From NCBI RefSeq assembly GCF_028858725.1, contig NC_084761.1, positions 32,146,501 through 32,210,500 of the forward strand: 64,000 bases of DNA, in the 5' to 3' direction. The translations under genes and the position numbers were made by a program. Positions 1-21,960 of this stretch are shown here, in pieces. The stretch's first letter is position 1, and every line of letters starts with the position of its first letter. Source of the stretch: Colius striatus. Taxonomy: Eukaryota > Chordata > Aves > Coliiformes > Coliidae. Under the pieces are notes generated by a model. It worked only from the letters and a program-made list of their open reading frames with translations. It did no database searches and was not told the origin of the DNA.

Positions 1-8685
<8,685 letters not shown>

Positions 8686-9197
8686 ACAACTTTATTGGAA
8701 AAAAATGACATTGGACCATATCTGGTGTATAATATTTTTGTCACGCACCTGCTGAATTGTTCTAACTTACACGGAGAACAGAAGGAAAAAAAATGTTGCC
8801 TTCAAATAGTTTTACTTTTTTTTTATCCTGCTGAAAAAGTATATATATAAAATATCTAACATATTACTGGATGTAGGTTGTTCGGTTTCTTAAAAATTAA
8901 AAGCTGCTAAAATTGAAGAAAAAAAACCCCTTCTCCTTACCTACCTACCCACGTTTTTAAACTAATTTATATGAGATCTGGAGGCATATAGCCCTCAGAG
9001 CAGGTGTGTGGCAGAAATATTACTTTAAATTTGTCTTGTGAGATTACTGTTATCTCAGACAGCAAAAATGCTGTTTTAGCACTGGATTCTTTCACTGAGC
9101 ACAAAGAGTTGATGGGGCTTTAGCATCTGACTGATTCTGATACGGGGATGATTCTGTCCATAGGAAGTACGCAGTGTGAATCAGAATATACAGAGCA

Positions 9198-9226
9198 ACC
9201 CACAACATACGTGTTACGTTGTGGGT
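9198..9226. repeat. perfect 9-bp inverted repeat (hairpin) in NAA15 3'UTR
   Basis: ACCCACAAC (9198-9206) and its reverse complement GTTGTGGGT (9218-9226) enclose an 11-base loop. The stem can extend by three pairs (AGC/GCT) past a one-base bulge. It would form a stable RNA stem-loop in the 3'UTR; function is unknown. Confidence 0.6.
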
Positions 9227-9479
9227 GCTGGGACATACAGATATCAAGCAGAGTTCAGAAACATAGTGTGTTCAATAAGCTTGTTGTGTCTCTGAAATTC
9301 ACTGTACACGATCAGTTTGGTGTTCTTGCACCACAGTTTTTAACCGAAGGAACCAGTTACAATGATCTGTCTCTTTGAATTCAGTGGGGAGGGGGGGTGG
9401 GAAATCAACATTGCTCTTCTTGAGATGAACCTGTCGGCGTAGGTTGGCCAAACTTTTTAAAACTGTAATGCAAGAACCA

Positions 9480-9485
9480 AATAAA
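9480..9485 (+). terminator. NAA15: polyadenylation signal AATAAA (NAA15, proximal)
   Basis: AATAAA about 795 bases after the NAA15 stop; a GTGATGTGG-type downstream element follows within 20 bases. Use is inferred. Confidence 0.5.
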
Positions 9486-9918
9486 ATTCTGCACTGTGAT
9501 GTGGCACCAATGAATTAGAAAGATAGCATGCATTTTTCACGTAGAGTGAAAACAACATGAGAACATACTATGGCTTGAAGTTGCAAAGAGGAGAACTCCT
9601 GACTACCATTTTGACTGATCAAGAGACTAATAGTTTTAAAACCTCAGCAGGCCTTGTTCACGTTATGCAGAATAAATAAATAAATAAAAGTGCTGCAGTT
9701 TAGATACCTCTGGAACTTTTCCACAGTGTCACAGGTTTGTAATACTTGAAGCCCTACATTTCTAAGAATATATTTCTTGCTCAGTTGTTTCAGGCAAGCC
9801 CAAGACTTTGTAACTTTTAAGGGGCCCAAGATTTTTTTTCAATAACAGACCAGCTTCTTATTCCTGCAGTTACAGATGTAATTTCCTTTGTCAAAAAATA
9901 AGGTACCAAATATAATGC

Positions 9919-9924
9919 AATAAA
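9919..9924 (+). terminator. NAA15: polyadenylation signal AATAAA (NAA15, distal)
   Basis: AATAAA followed within 40 bases by TTGTGTG and later CTGTTGTAC, which would suit a downstream GU-rich element. Use is inferred. Confidence 0.5.
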
Positions 9925-9945
9925 CGTTTTGAAAAATAATTGTGT

Positions 9946-12900
9946 GAATATTTAAACCAATCTCTGTTGTACTTTTGAATGGGTTCACTAGAGTGCAGCT
10001 CAGGGTTGGCTTACTGTGCTGTCCAGTTATGCTGATAATGTCACCGCTGATGGGTGGTTGTTGAGTATAAAGTGCAAATGCATTATATGTAAATAGTGAA
10101 TGTATGAGGAGTCCTATGACACAGAATGCTTTATTACCTGGCTTTTAAGTTCCACCAGTGTTAAGTTGAATTTGATTTTCCAAGTCAAGCTTCAGTCTAC
10201 AAGTCTACTGTGTTAATAATATAGATAAGTGCTCCGATGTTTTCTTTTATAGGCTCATCATATAAAACAGAGCAGAAAATAAAATACAGCTTATAAAGCG
10301 AGTGCCTTTTTTGCTGCAGGAGTTCAGTTACAGACTGTCTGTTGTATGGATATACAGCCTTCCTCTTCCACATCATGGAATTCACTGATTGACACATACA
10401 GTTAAGAAATCCAGCAAGACTTATTGGTGTTTGTAGACTCCTAGCTGACAGAAGAACAGGTTGGTTTTGTTTCTTGTATATTCAGCACCACTTTCTTTTC
10501 ACAGTTAGACATCCCTGTGTATGTTTGCAGTGTAGTTCATGTCAGAAATGTAAGTTGTATTGCTATATTTGTGTATTTAATCTGCTGGGCTTTTAGGGAC
10601 TAGAATACCTATAGAGCCTTTAACTGACTCTGGTATTTGTATCTAGATCTCGGTCTTTTCTGCAGCCTGAGATACCTGGACTGCATGTTTTTTGCAGCTA
10701 CTGAAGATGGTTCAATCTTGCCTACACAAGCTATGAGCTTTTGGCCTTGCCTCTGCGTATTGCTGCCCTTCTCTTGGCTTCTGATGCTTAGCTGGAGGCA
10801 GATGAGTGCTCACTCCAGATTATGAATTGCATCAAGCTTTTCTTTTCTTTTTCCCAAATTCTCTTTTGGGTGCTGCCTGTAAGTGGGATTATTTCCTTTT
10901 TCACTGCCTGGTTTTGTGTTGAAATAATACATGAACTAAAAGCAGGAAGTTACTTGTTATCTTTCATTTTGCAAGTGGGTAAGGATGCTTGTGGGCCTTG
11001 AAGACTCCATCTTTACATCTAGCATGATTTTCCCCGAAGACACTTTGTAACCTTGCTGAAAGGCATCCATAGTGCTTCAGAGATGATGCTTTTGGATTAA
11101 AGAGGATCATCATTCCCTTCTGGAAGACTGCAGTCCCAGGAAACTAAATGAAGTCGAGAGTTTACTCAAAGAAGAAAGTTCTTTAATTGGCAAAGGAATT
11201 GCAATTCCTTCATCTTTGCATCACCCTTTTTTAGATGCAGTGCTAACTTATGGGAAAGAGTTTTTAGGAGCTGTAGATGAAGTTACCATACAATGCAATG
11301 AGTCTTGGAGAAGTAGCAGCACAGAGTGCCATGCTACAGTGAAAACTGCATTACATGCTGAGATGTGAAATTGTCATCATTGGCATTGGGCTGCCAAAGC
11401 AGGTGAGCAGGAATTGCAGTCATGCTCAGAGTGACCTTGGAACATGGCCTTGCGAATGACATAATTTGATTTCATTCAGTTCTTTGTGATTTTCACTGGA
11501 GAAAAATGTTTTCACCATTGTTGGAGCCACAGCTATCTTTTGGGGGAGGTGGGGAGTAGGAGGGGAGTTCAAGCAATTTTTCCCTAGACAGAGGTTCTAG
11601 ATGGTGCAAATGCACGTTGCATGAAGCAATGACAGAGGCCAAATTGGACTTGAAGTAGCTGAAAGTGGTGGTTTGTCCAAAGATGGTAGTTGAAGTACTT
11701 GCATTTCTATTTGGAGACATTCAGGCATGTGGTATGTGTGAGCAAGCAGGTAAAGTAGTCTCACAATTGTCTGTTCAGTAATTCATTTTATTTCATTGCA
11801 TTTTAAATGCCTTAAGAGCCTCTCTATTCTTCTACAGTTACTTTTGATTTTTGATAGAGGTCTTAATACTTCTGTGTTAATAGAGGAGGAATTATGTCTT
11901 GATATGTGATGTGTCAGCCAGAACATGGATGTTTGTCACTCTTTTTATTCTCCTGACATAAGGAGAAAATTCCAAGTTTCCCAGGGAGTTCTCTAAGACT
12001 AGATTACTAATGTATATTTAGCCTATTAAATCTTCCTTTAGTGTTTCCTTTGGTTTGTTTTTCCAGGTCTGGTGGTGCTCCAGCTGTACAGTATACCCTG
12101 GAAGTTAGTGGAGCACCTTACTCTTCAACCAGGTTGAATTGTCAGTGTCTTCATGAACAGAAGCTGCCGATGAGTAGGGTGAGATCAGGCCTGAGAAACC
12201 AGAGGTGTGAGTAAAATTTCAGGATTGTGTGAGCAAGTTCAAATAAGAAAACTTAAGTTCTTTGTCTGACAAACCTGATGCCTTTGACTGTTCAAGCAGT
12301 GGTGCCATCATTCTTGCAGTGCTAGCGTCCCATACACCACACCTGTGCTTTGAACCTGTGCCGTTAGTGCTAACCACTTGATGGGATAATGCAGCTCAGT
12401 ATAGTACTAAATACTATAGTATTAAAAGGATTTTTTACTTCCTTTTCCACAGTCACTAGCTTTGAAATCTTTCCCTTGTCTTTCCCCCAACAAAGTTTGC
12501 TCTAAAAATGCAGCTTGCACTTCCATGGTAATGTAAAATATCTCAAACTATGTGGAAATAAGAGTTACATTTATCTGATAACATACTGCTTTGCAATGCT
12601 GTGGAAGAAGATGATGTAAATATATTGTTAGTTACATAAGTGAGGAATCGAGCAATCTGTAAGCTCATTAATGAAAGTTTAAAGTTGCAGATTATTTCAA
12701 TGATTGCTGAGCTTGAGGAATGACTCTTTCTTCCAGGAGCATTCCAGTTGTGAACTGTTCTTAGATGTGGGAAGGAGCAAAGGGTGTACACTCTTAGAAA
12801 ACTCATGGTTATATTGCCATGATTACATTTCCTGGAAAATAAAGCTGCAGTCTACAAACACCAGTTTCAAGGCCTGTTTCAGGCACAGGCTCTTCCTCTC

Positions 12901-15900
12901 AAGAACATGCAGCCAGCAGTGAGGATCATAAAGAGCAACTGATGGAGCAGGTCAGTAAAAGGAGACTGAAGTGAGTCATAAGGAGGTGGTGTAATAGGAA
13001 TTCCATTTTAGATTAAGTATAAAATAGTGGGGGTTTTATTGATAGATTGCTGAAGCTGTAAATACTATAAATGCAGTCTTCCCATGCCAAGGAAGCTGTA
13101 AATGTGTATTGCTTTGAGTGGAACAAGCAAACAGTAGTATCTTCACAAAGATTCTAGCTTTGTATGTCGGTCTTAAGGAAATAGTGGCAGAAAACTGAGG
13201 AGGACGAAGATCATCCAGTTTACAAGGGACCACATTAAAGGGTTTTTAAGAATATTGCAAGAGAAATATTACTAGAAAATCCAAAGCATCTTAGAATAGC
13301 TTTCCTAAGATGTTTGTTGTTTTAACTGAAAATCTTACATCTGCTCACTGTTCATAACAAAAGACAAGAAGTACTTTTACAAAATATTTCTGCCTGGCAC
13401 TGCCCATTCAATATCTACCTCTACTAGTCATAGTCTAGTTCAGCTACTGCATAATTTTAGCCATTTAGCATATAACATATGGAAAAAATGACATTTACCT
13501 GGTTGGTGAACAAATGTATGATGATGGATAACGTTTAGTTTTAAACTGTAATGCAATAAATCACAAACTTAGTGAAAGTCCTGTTGTTGGTTCAGTTGCA
13601 GCGGCATATTTATTGCTTCATTGCTGGTCCATTCAAAAAAATCTTTAAATTATGAACTCCACCAAGTTACTTGCAATTGTACTGGAGTATGCTTTCCCTT
13701 CCAGCCTTCCTAACTGGTTAACAATGTTGTACCGTGTTTTTACGTTCTTCGCTGGTGGTAGCAAATATCAAAACTGGCAGGAAGTCAATCAATGAATAAA
13801 AATGCTGAGTTCTGTTTGTAAATGTGAGTGCTAGTGTTTCCTTGTAGGGTTCAGCGTCCTTAGATGCCTTCCAGCGTTGTAATAAACGATCCCTTGACTA
13901 GTTCCCTTAATTCCTCATTATCTACTTCCATGTTGTAAAGTGGGTTTTAAATTGGGCTGCAAAAAGGAGAAGGATCAGTAGGGAAAGGCTGTGTCTCCCT
14001 TTGAAGTCTGACTGGAAAAAGACCCACCTTGGCAGGGAGCTGGTTTTCCTACCCTGCAAGCCGATTGTACATACTTACAAGAAGATCCTTTGCTCCTTCA
14101 GGCTACAGAGCCAATACTGGGATTTGGTAAATGCTCTTACAGAAGGACTGAAGAAAAGGGGTTTGAGAGGCAAGCTGGATGAAGAAGTCTTTTCCTCAGA
14201 TCTGTTCTGAGCAGGAACTAGAATAAATCTGAGAAGCCTTCTCCCACACCCATAAGCCCACAAAGCTTTTCTGACCTGACATCTCTGGATGTCTTCTGCT
14301 CTTAATGAGTCCACAGACAAAGTAATGTGGTAATGCTGACACATGCTAAGCAAAAGTAACTAGCTAGGTGCTGACGCAGCATTATAGTAACACAGTGTCC
14401 AAACACTGACACTTAAGATTGCGTGGGAAACATTGTTAACTACTGTGTGTAATGAATACCCCTTTTGAATGACACTATCTACAGCGAGTGCAAAGGGCTC
14501 TGGCAACTTGCAAGTTCTATTTTTTGTTTTAAATGTGTGGGAGGATGGGTGATAATGTGACATGATTGCGGCAATATCCTCATAGTCACCCCTATGGATG
14601 TGACTGGGGAGCTTGTTGCAGTAGCATCCCCTAAAATATTGTATCTCTTCCTTGTCAAGGTCCTCTGTCATTTCATTTTTCTTTTGTGAGAGAACAGCAT
14701 TAAAACTGGGTAACTGCCTGCCTTGAACTTTTAATGCTTTTAGACTTCATCCTTCCATTCCTGGGAACAGCACCTCATGATTGTCTACAAGGGGACTTAA
14801 AGCACAGAAGATTTATGAGGAGCCAAGGTAGTCTGTCAGTTCATGTTCTTTTTGTTGGCATAAATCTGTCAGGAGTGACTTTTCAGTGGTACCTCTCCAT
14901 TCTAGCTATAAAGGACTTTCCAATCTTGTCATTATGCTTCTGGAAACTGTTCTGAAGTTCCTGCCAGAAAGATGATGCCTTTCGAGGGATGTATGCTGAT
15001 TGTGCAATGAATCCTCTTCCTGCAGCTATCAAACCTCACCAGATGCTGCTGGAGGTGAATAAATGGTGTTCTAAAACCAACTAGTCAACTCATTGTACAG
15101 TTGGCAAAGCAATGCCAACGTTCTTCTTCCTATGTTTTATTTTACTTTTAAAATAATATGTACAGAAGTGATGTTTTTGTTTGAATTGTGTGACTTGCAA
15201 CACCAAAACTGTTGTGAAGCAGAGGAAGAAGCAACCCTACTCTCTCTGTGACTTAGCTGTGCTGTAGGTGAAGCAACCAGCAGTACTTCAAAACTAGGCT
15301 TGGCTGCTACTTTATTCCCATCTTGCCTTCATATAGCAGACTCGAGGGATGTGCAAAGGCTCACTCTTTAGGGGAAAAGTAAAGGGTGAGCAAAGCTGTA
15401 GTTGTGGAGTGGTCCATGCAGTAAGACTGACATTTGTGTGGTAAGCTTGAGTTGTGTATGTGCGGGCTTTTTTGGCCATGGACGTTTTTGTGAAGTTTTA
15501 GGAAAATGTTGGCTTCTGGCTGTTTACATCACACATTTCAAGCATTTTTTTATCTTCTCATAGGAATCACCAAATGTTCATAGTTCTCCCAACTCTTAAG
15601 ATTCTCTGATTCTGTGATCTGATTTCACTTGCAATATGTATCAATGTCTTGACAAAATGTAACTGGAAAATACTTTTTATGTGTTTGAGCTGGGAAAAGC
15701 CTTTACTTTACTGCAGAGTAAAGCTGTTTGGGATTTTTAATTTCTGTTTTGTACCCTGCTGAGCATCTTTCCACCTTGTGTCCCTTACTCTCCGTGGACT
15801 CTGCTGAAGGAGGATGCTCAACCCCTTCAATTAGGTTTTGATACTGTATGTTATATACAGCAGCATCATGGGTTGTCCCATGAGCCACCTTGCCTGTCTG

Positions 15901-15984
15901 AAACCCTCCCCATGCAACAGTTCAAATGTAGTGAGCCTGACCCCTGCCCTGTCACCTCTTTCCCAAATTCCCCCATGCTTCAAC
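9946..15984. other. intergenic, no gene recognised
   Basis: AT-rich sequence with only short open frames of no recognisable composition or splice context. A longer NAA15 3'UTR isoform could reach into the left part. A possible degraded CR1 tail lies near 15585-15625. Nothing else is supported. Confidence 0.6.
15585..15625 (+). mobile_element. possible CR1 3' tail remnant
   Basis: CAACTCTTAAGATTCTCTG followed by ATTCTGTGATCTG resembles the CR1 terminal repeat, but the diagnostic upstream block is too diverged to be sure. Confidence 0.4.
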
Positions 15985-16467
15985 CTAAACTTGGGCAACT
16001 GTGAACTTCTGGAGAGATTCCAGCAGAGGGCTACCACGACTGGGGACTGGAGCATGTTCCTTATGAGGGAAGGCTGCAGGAACTGGGGCTGTTTAGTCTA
16101 GAAAAGAGAAGACTAAGGGGGGACCTCATTAACACTTATAAGTACTTAAAGGGTGGATGGCAAGAGGATGGGGTGACATTTTTTTCCCCACAGTCTCCAG
16201 TGACAGGACTAGGGGTATAAGCTGGACATAAGCTGGAACACAGAAGGTTCCACTTAAACAGAATGAAAAACTTCTTTACTGTGAGGGTGAGGGAGCCCTG
16301 GCACAGGCTGCCCAGGGAGGGTGTGGAGTCTCCATCACTGAAGGTTTTCAAACTTGACTGGGCGCGTTCCCGTGGGATCTGAGCTCTGTGGACCTGCTTT
16401 CAGAGGGGAGTTAGGCTAGATGATCTCTAGAGGTCCTTTCCATCCCCTAGCATTCCGTGATTCTAAA
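15985..16467 (+). mobile_element. CR1 LINE 3' fragment
   Basis: Blocks seen in order: TTCCAGCAGAGGGCTACC, GCTGTTTAGTCTAGAAAAG, GGGGGGACCTCATTAACAC, GGCACAGGCTGCCCAGGGAG, GTGTGGAGTCTCCATC, GGCTAGATGATCTCTAG and a tail CATTCCGTGATTCT. This is a typical avian CR1 3' end of about 480 bp. Confidence 0.9.
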
Positions 16468-18355
16468 GTACAGAAAGCAAAAAGGGATAGAAAACCTATG
16501 CTTTTTAGCTCCTGTCAGGCAAACAAATTCCCTTTGTCATGCAGTCGGGCTTTGCTTAGATTTTTCCCTTTAAGTGACCCCAAAGCACTTTGAAACTAGG
16601 CACACCTGCTGTGTATCGTTCTGGCTTTCTGTGCCCACACTTCAACTGCCCCCGCCAGGTGGTGAGGTTAGCTTGAAGCACGGGGAGAAGAGGGGACAGG
16701 AAGTCTTGTTCAGCTCTCTGACTGTCACTGTCTTTTCTCATGGTTTTATTCTGTGTTTTTCACTTCGATCAAAGCCCTGGAGGGAGAGGGAGCCGGGAAC
16801 TTCACGCAGACTGTAGAAAAGCTTAGGCTGGGAATGCTGGGCAGCTGATCTCTCGTCCCCCCAGTTCCCTCTATGCTCTGCTTGCTGGAGACCTGCCTCC
16901 CAGGGGGTGATGCCTTTGGCAGAAGTGAGCTGGAATCACGGTGCAGGCAGTGATACCAGTGTGGGTAAGGAAAAACCTCCACCAGCAGAGAGCATAAAAA
17001 GGAGGTGAGAGACTGGTTTTGCAGAAAAAAAAAAAAAAAATGAACAAAAATATGAACAGCTTGAGCGTGTACCAAATCGGGCTTGGCTGTATTGAATAGC
17101 ACAACTGGGAGGGAAGCTGTCCTGCCTTTCACAAATCATTGACAGGCACACAAATTGCACACATGCTACATGAATAATGTATGGTGACCTCCATTTCCCT
17201 GCACATAAAACCGTGATGGAGAAGGGAATGGATGAAAAGCCATGTGCCACGGACAGGTTAAAACTGAGGAAGCCAAGTGATCTGAGTGCAAGTCCTATGT
17301 CTCTGGACATGGGCTGTGACTGAATGTTAAGAAAAGGCAAAAGAAAGCCTGATGCCACTGGAATAAATACAAGCAGGAACTCTGAATACAGCAAGGAAGT
17401 TAAAAGTCTGACAAAAGGGAAATGTTAGCAAACCACTGGGAAGATACTGCTTTTGCCTGGTACCTATGTTAATGGTATTTCAGATGCATGGACTCCACCT
17501 GTTTCAGGTTTGGGGCTTTTATTCTTTTTCTGTGTACATTATAAATTATTCTTCCTGGTGAGATCATAGTGTTTTCAATAGCACAAATACATGACAGTAT
17601 TTGCTTTCTAATATCCTCTCATATGCAGGCCTCATTAAGAGCAGATTTGCATGGTGGATACCTTGAGGACTGCCGTTGTTTCAGAGATGCCCTTGGAGCC
17701 ATTAATTCAGCACAGCTGTGGAACCACGTAACGGGTAGAGAATCAGGTTAGTCATCACAGCCAGTTGGGTCTTTCCAGTCTCAGTACAGAAATCAATGAC
17801 AGATGCTAGTTGCAATGTTTTGGGTTTTTTTGAGGGAAGGAGGAAAGCAGAGGAAGGGTTTGCTATTTATAAATTAGTAATGCTGGTTTTATTGTAACAC
17901 CCAGTCTTACCCTTGCTGAAAAGATGTTGCTGATATAAGTGGGATTTTACTGAAAGGGACTGAGGTGAGGACTGCTCCTAGTTTTTTTCATAAGGGGGAT
18001 TTTTTGATTCAATATTTTAATTAAAACAGGCGTGGGACTATGTCCTTGATAACTAGTGATAGCCTGGGAAAAGGAGGAAAACTTACTGAAATAGGTAACA
18101 AATCCACACTCATGATATATTATTTGAAACCTGTTTCTTGACAATAAAAAAGACACTATATCCTGACATCAAAGTCTTGGGGCTCAAAGTCTTCAGTCTG
18201 GAGTTTACACATGCAGGCTAATCGTTGGCAGAACACAGTACAACTGGATTTGTTTGCTGCCCAGGAAAGACTTGTCAGAGGCCATAGTACAGACAGGTAA
18301 ATACATAAGCTTTGTGACATGTAATGAACCTTTCTGCAGCACTGCTTGGGGACAC
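16468..18355. other. intergenic, no gene recognised
   Basis: Unique-looking sequence with a 17-base A run near 17024-17040. Open frames on the minus strand around 16750-17390 are low-complexity (F/S-rich) and have no splice or family support. Confidence 0.55.
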
Positions 18356-19450
18356 CGTTGTGGTTCAGGCCCATCTGGCAAAGAAGCACCACACAGTGTC
18401 TTGCTCACCCCCACATCCACCCCCTCCTCCCTTAGGATGGTGGAGGTCCCAGTGAGATGGGAAGAAAAAAAGATAACCAAAGACCTTGTGGATTGAGACA
18501 AGGGCAGGGAGGGCTCACTGACAGTTATGGTTTCGGGCAAAACAGACTCCACTACTCGACTTCGAGAGGAAAAAGTACACAAAGCTTATTCTACTGCCTC
18601 CTAGAAACAGAACAGACAGGGGAAAAAAAAAAAAAAACAGAGCAGGATGATGAGAAAAAATACAACCAGCAATTTAAGAGCCCCTTCCCCCATCACTCCC
18701 CTCTTCTTAGGCTCAGGTCCCTGATCCTGATATCTCTATCTCCTCCCCTCTCAATGGCACAGTGAGGCAGGGAATGGGGGATATGGTCAGTCCATCACAG
18801 ATGGTCTCTGCTGCTTCTTTCTCCTCAGAGAAGGAGCACTCCTCACATTCATCCCCTGCTCCAAGGCAGGGTTGCTCCCCCAGGACACAGTCCTTAACAG
18901 CTCTCCAACAGGAGTTCTTCCCAACGACTACAGCTTCTTCTCACAAACTCCTCCAGCATGGAACTCCTCTACGGCAGCTGAACTCTAGGCACCTTCTGCT
19001 GCAATGTTGTACTCACACAAATTCATGGCCCCTCCAGGCACAGTCACGACCCTGGCATGAGGTCTTCCATGAGCTGCCAGCAGATCTCAGCTTCACCACT
19101 CCTCTCCACAGGGTACAGGAACACAGCTCCTGTCTCACTGTGGGATAAGATGGGGGAGGATCTGCTCTAGCACACCTCCTCCTCTCTTGTCTCACTGATC
19201 TTGGGGTCCACTTGGTCACTTATCTCTCCTCCAACTCCTTCTACCACCATCCAGAAAGAAGTAAGAACAGGAGGAAGAAGCCTCCTCTTCCAGCTGCTGC
19301 TTCTTAAAAAGTGATTGTGGAGGCGTCTAATTGGCTCAGCCCCAGAAGTGGGTATGGCTTAGAGCTGGGGAGAGTTTCAAGCAGCTTCTTACAGGAGTCT
19401 TTACAGCCCTTTGCCCCTTAACAGAAACAGCTGCACACAAACCTGTGGCA
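18356..19450 (+). mobile_element. solo LTR of an endogenous retrovirus (about 1.1 kb, 5-bp TSD)
   Basis: The element starts GTTGTGGTTCAGGCCC after a single C that replaces the expected T of TG, and ends CAAACCTGTGGCA. It is flanked by the direct repeat GACAC at 18351-18355 and 19451-19455. It shares many blocks with the LTR at 24509-25508 and the fragment at 37541-37801: the 5' GTGGTT(T/C)AGGCCCATC, AATTGGCTCAGCCCC near the 3' end, and CAGTCC.TCACAGATGGTCTC. No gag, pol or env reading frame is attached. The open frame inside it is fortuitous. A 5-bp duplication fits ERVL or ERV1-type integration. The orientation is inferred from the TG start. Confidence 0.85.
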
Positions 19451-21805
19451 GACACACAGAAAGTCCTTGAACGTAGCATGTACAATAGCAGAGAGTAAGA
19501 AAGCAGGGACACAGCTTTTGGTGTAACACACAGCTGGCAGATGAAAACGCTGCAGAATGGCTTTACTGGTCTCTCATTAGGCACATGATGGGAATAAAAC
19601 CCAAGCACAACCCAGAAATGTAAAAACTTTTCTTTCTTTTAATTTCCTTAAAGCTTTTAGTTCTATAGTTTTACCAAGATAAGGGCACAGAGTGAACAAC
19701 AAAGTCACATTCTAGTAACTGCCAGTAGTAGTAGTAGCTGTGCCAAAATCCACTTTCAATGCAAAGATAGATGAGACATTTGGCCTTGGGATTTCAACGG
19801 GGTATTGCTTTTTCAGTCTGCTTTAACAACTTAACATATAGGGTCCTTAAATTCTATTTCCTAAAAAGATATCCTGATTTTTTCCTTAACTTAAAACCCA
19901 GAAGACAGAATTTTTAGAGATCGAACAGTCTCTGTTTTCATGGGACTGCCAAGTTAAAATATGTCTTCAAAGGAAGACAGAAATAACAATATTTGAAATG
20001 CTGAGTGAGTCCAGAGACTTGTAACTATTTTCAGACTCCAGTTCTTTAGAAACTCATGCATCTGCTAAATAAAAATTACCATGAACTCAGGCTCTTCTAC
20101 ACTCATTCACTGAACACATCCGAACAGAGCATTAAAAGTATTTGTCCATGCAAAAGAAGAAAATGGAAAGCTTTTTTTCAAATGCTTATATAGCAAGAAG
20201 CATTTTTAATTTATTCTGTTACTATAGATAAATTTCAACTGTATTTGCTGGTCTCCAAATATATTAGAAATATCCATAAACAGTCTGTGCTGGATGAAGT
20301 GTAATGAGCTAATTAACATCTTTATCTCTAAATATATATATGAAAAGTGATGACATTTCCTGTACTACACTGGAATAGCTCATACAAAAGTGACTTAAGC
20401 CAAGATTGTCCTGACATCTCCCTGTGTAAGAGTCACTGCATTAGCCATCATTTTTATACCTGTTGCCCATTAAGATAGGCCTGGGCCTTGTAGCCTTCTG
20501 TTTCATGGCTGAGGACCTCCAGTGAATTGTATGATCCCCCTTCTCTTTAAAGAGAATTTACAGAGAAATGCTGTATTTCCAAATTTCTTTTGCCACAAGT
20601 CCTGTATTTGCCAGCATCAGAAGCACTTTGATTCAAAGAGAGAAATGGGAAAGTGTTTGGGAAGATGTTAACTGACCTTTTTCCTCTAGCATTAAAAACA
20701 TCTCTCAAAATTTTGGAAAATGCTGCTCTGGCTGGAACATTGTAATCTAGTCCTTTTTATTCAGGTCTGGCTTGCTTTGCTGAAAAAAAGGGTTGTGTCT
20801 TTCACTGTGGGGTAAGTAAGTGGTGCAAAATACCCTGAGGCAGAAAACTGCAGGGAAAACAGAATACCTCAGTTACTGTGGCTCAGCATTGCTGAGGCAC
20901 TAGTTATTTACCTTGCTGTAGAATAAAAAGACAGGGCTTCACTGATGATTTTTCTCTTTCTTTCTTTCTGGTTTGTTTTTTTTTTAATGTCAGAATAACA
21001 CCTGTGCTCTTAGAGCTCTAAGATAAGCACCTTTCCCACAAGGAGAACAAGCTGATACAGAAGATACACGAATCCCATTCAAATATTAGTGTGAATGTTC
21101 CCTACAAAGAAAGCAGGAAAGAAATTTTACTAAGTGCAGGTAACATTCACAGTTTACTAGCTTTTCACTTTTATTTGATGTTCAATTCATACAAGTTTAT
21201 TTATTAATTTATTTACACTTAAAAAGCAGGAGTGACCTAGTTCAGTATATTTCTGACTTTAACCATGGTGAGGCTTTCTGCGTAAGAGCTGCATGGATTG
21301 ATCTAAAAATCCTTCAAGCTAGTACATGTGCTTGTAAGATGCTCTTAAATAGCACTGCAAAATAATCATCCCTCACAAAGAGAACTCGACGATGTTGTGA
21401 TATATTTTAAGTTCAAAAGGTGCTTTAAAAACAAATAGATTTTCTGCTTTACAGCTGTTGGTAGAGCACTTTAAATCAGAGGGTCAGTGTTAAAATACAT
21501 TTTAAGATAATTTCTAATTTACAGGTGCAGTGTATCTGGCATATTTGTTCTTATACAAAGGCAGACTTTCAACAGAACAGTTTTGATGCAGTTTCTGTTT
21601 GTGAAATCCCTCACCGTGAATCAGCTGAACTCTGGTGTGTGTAAAAACAGCCTTTCTCCTCCATTTGTTCCTGTAGATTTTCTATGAAGCTTCCTCTTCC
21701 CACAGCAGGCAGGAGAGCAGACTAGCTGTATTTTTGCTCCAGCCAAGCTGGAACAGTTATTAACTGTCCTACCAAAACAACAGTGCCTCAGTTTTGTGTG
21801 GGGTT
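19451..21805. other. intergenic, no gene recognised
   Basis: AT-rich, apparently unique sequence with short TA and A/T runs and no open frame or repeat signature that I recognise. Confidence 0.55.
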
Positions 21806-21960
21806 TGTGCTGGTTTACCCCTGGCTGGGTGCCAGATGCCCACCAAGTCGTTCTATCACTCGCCCTTCCTAAACTGGACAGGGGAGATGGAAATATAATG
21901 AGAGGTTCATGAGTGGAGATAGGGAGAGGGAGATCACTCAGGCTATACCTGACATAGTTT
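21806..21960 (+). mobile_element. LTR-like fragment of an endogenous retrovirus
   Basis: TGTGCTGGTTTACCCCTGGC, CTATCACTCGCCC, TGGACAGGGGAGATGG and AGGGAGATCACTCA are in the order found in common avian LTRs. The right limit is unclear; related sequence may run to about 22330. No retroviral coding frame was recognised. Confidence 0.55.

Larger units (their letters stand above)
8686..9945 (+). other. NAA15: NAA15 3'UTR (probable)
   Basis: AT-rich sequence directly downstream of the stop codon. Two AATAAA hexamers are possible 3' ends, at 9480-9485 and 9919-9924; the second is followed by a GT-rich stretch. Further AATAAA sites exist downstream (for example near 13555 and 13880), so a longer isoform is possible. 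The chosen end is inference. Confidence 0.55.

Noticed and set aside
16746-17394. Overlapping minus-strand frames up to 152 codons
   Set aside because: Three frames overlap, F/S-rich because of a long A run, no splice context or domain.
18762-19148. 128-codon frame inside the LTR at 18356-19450
   Set aside because: LTR sequence is non-coding; no gag, pol or env similarity.
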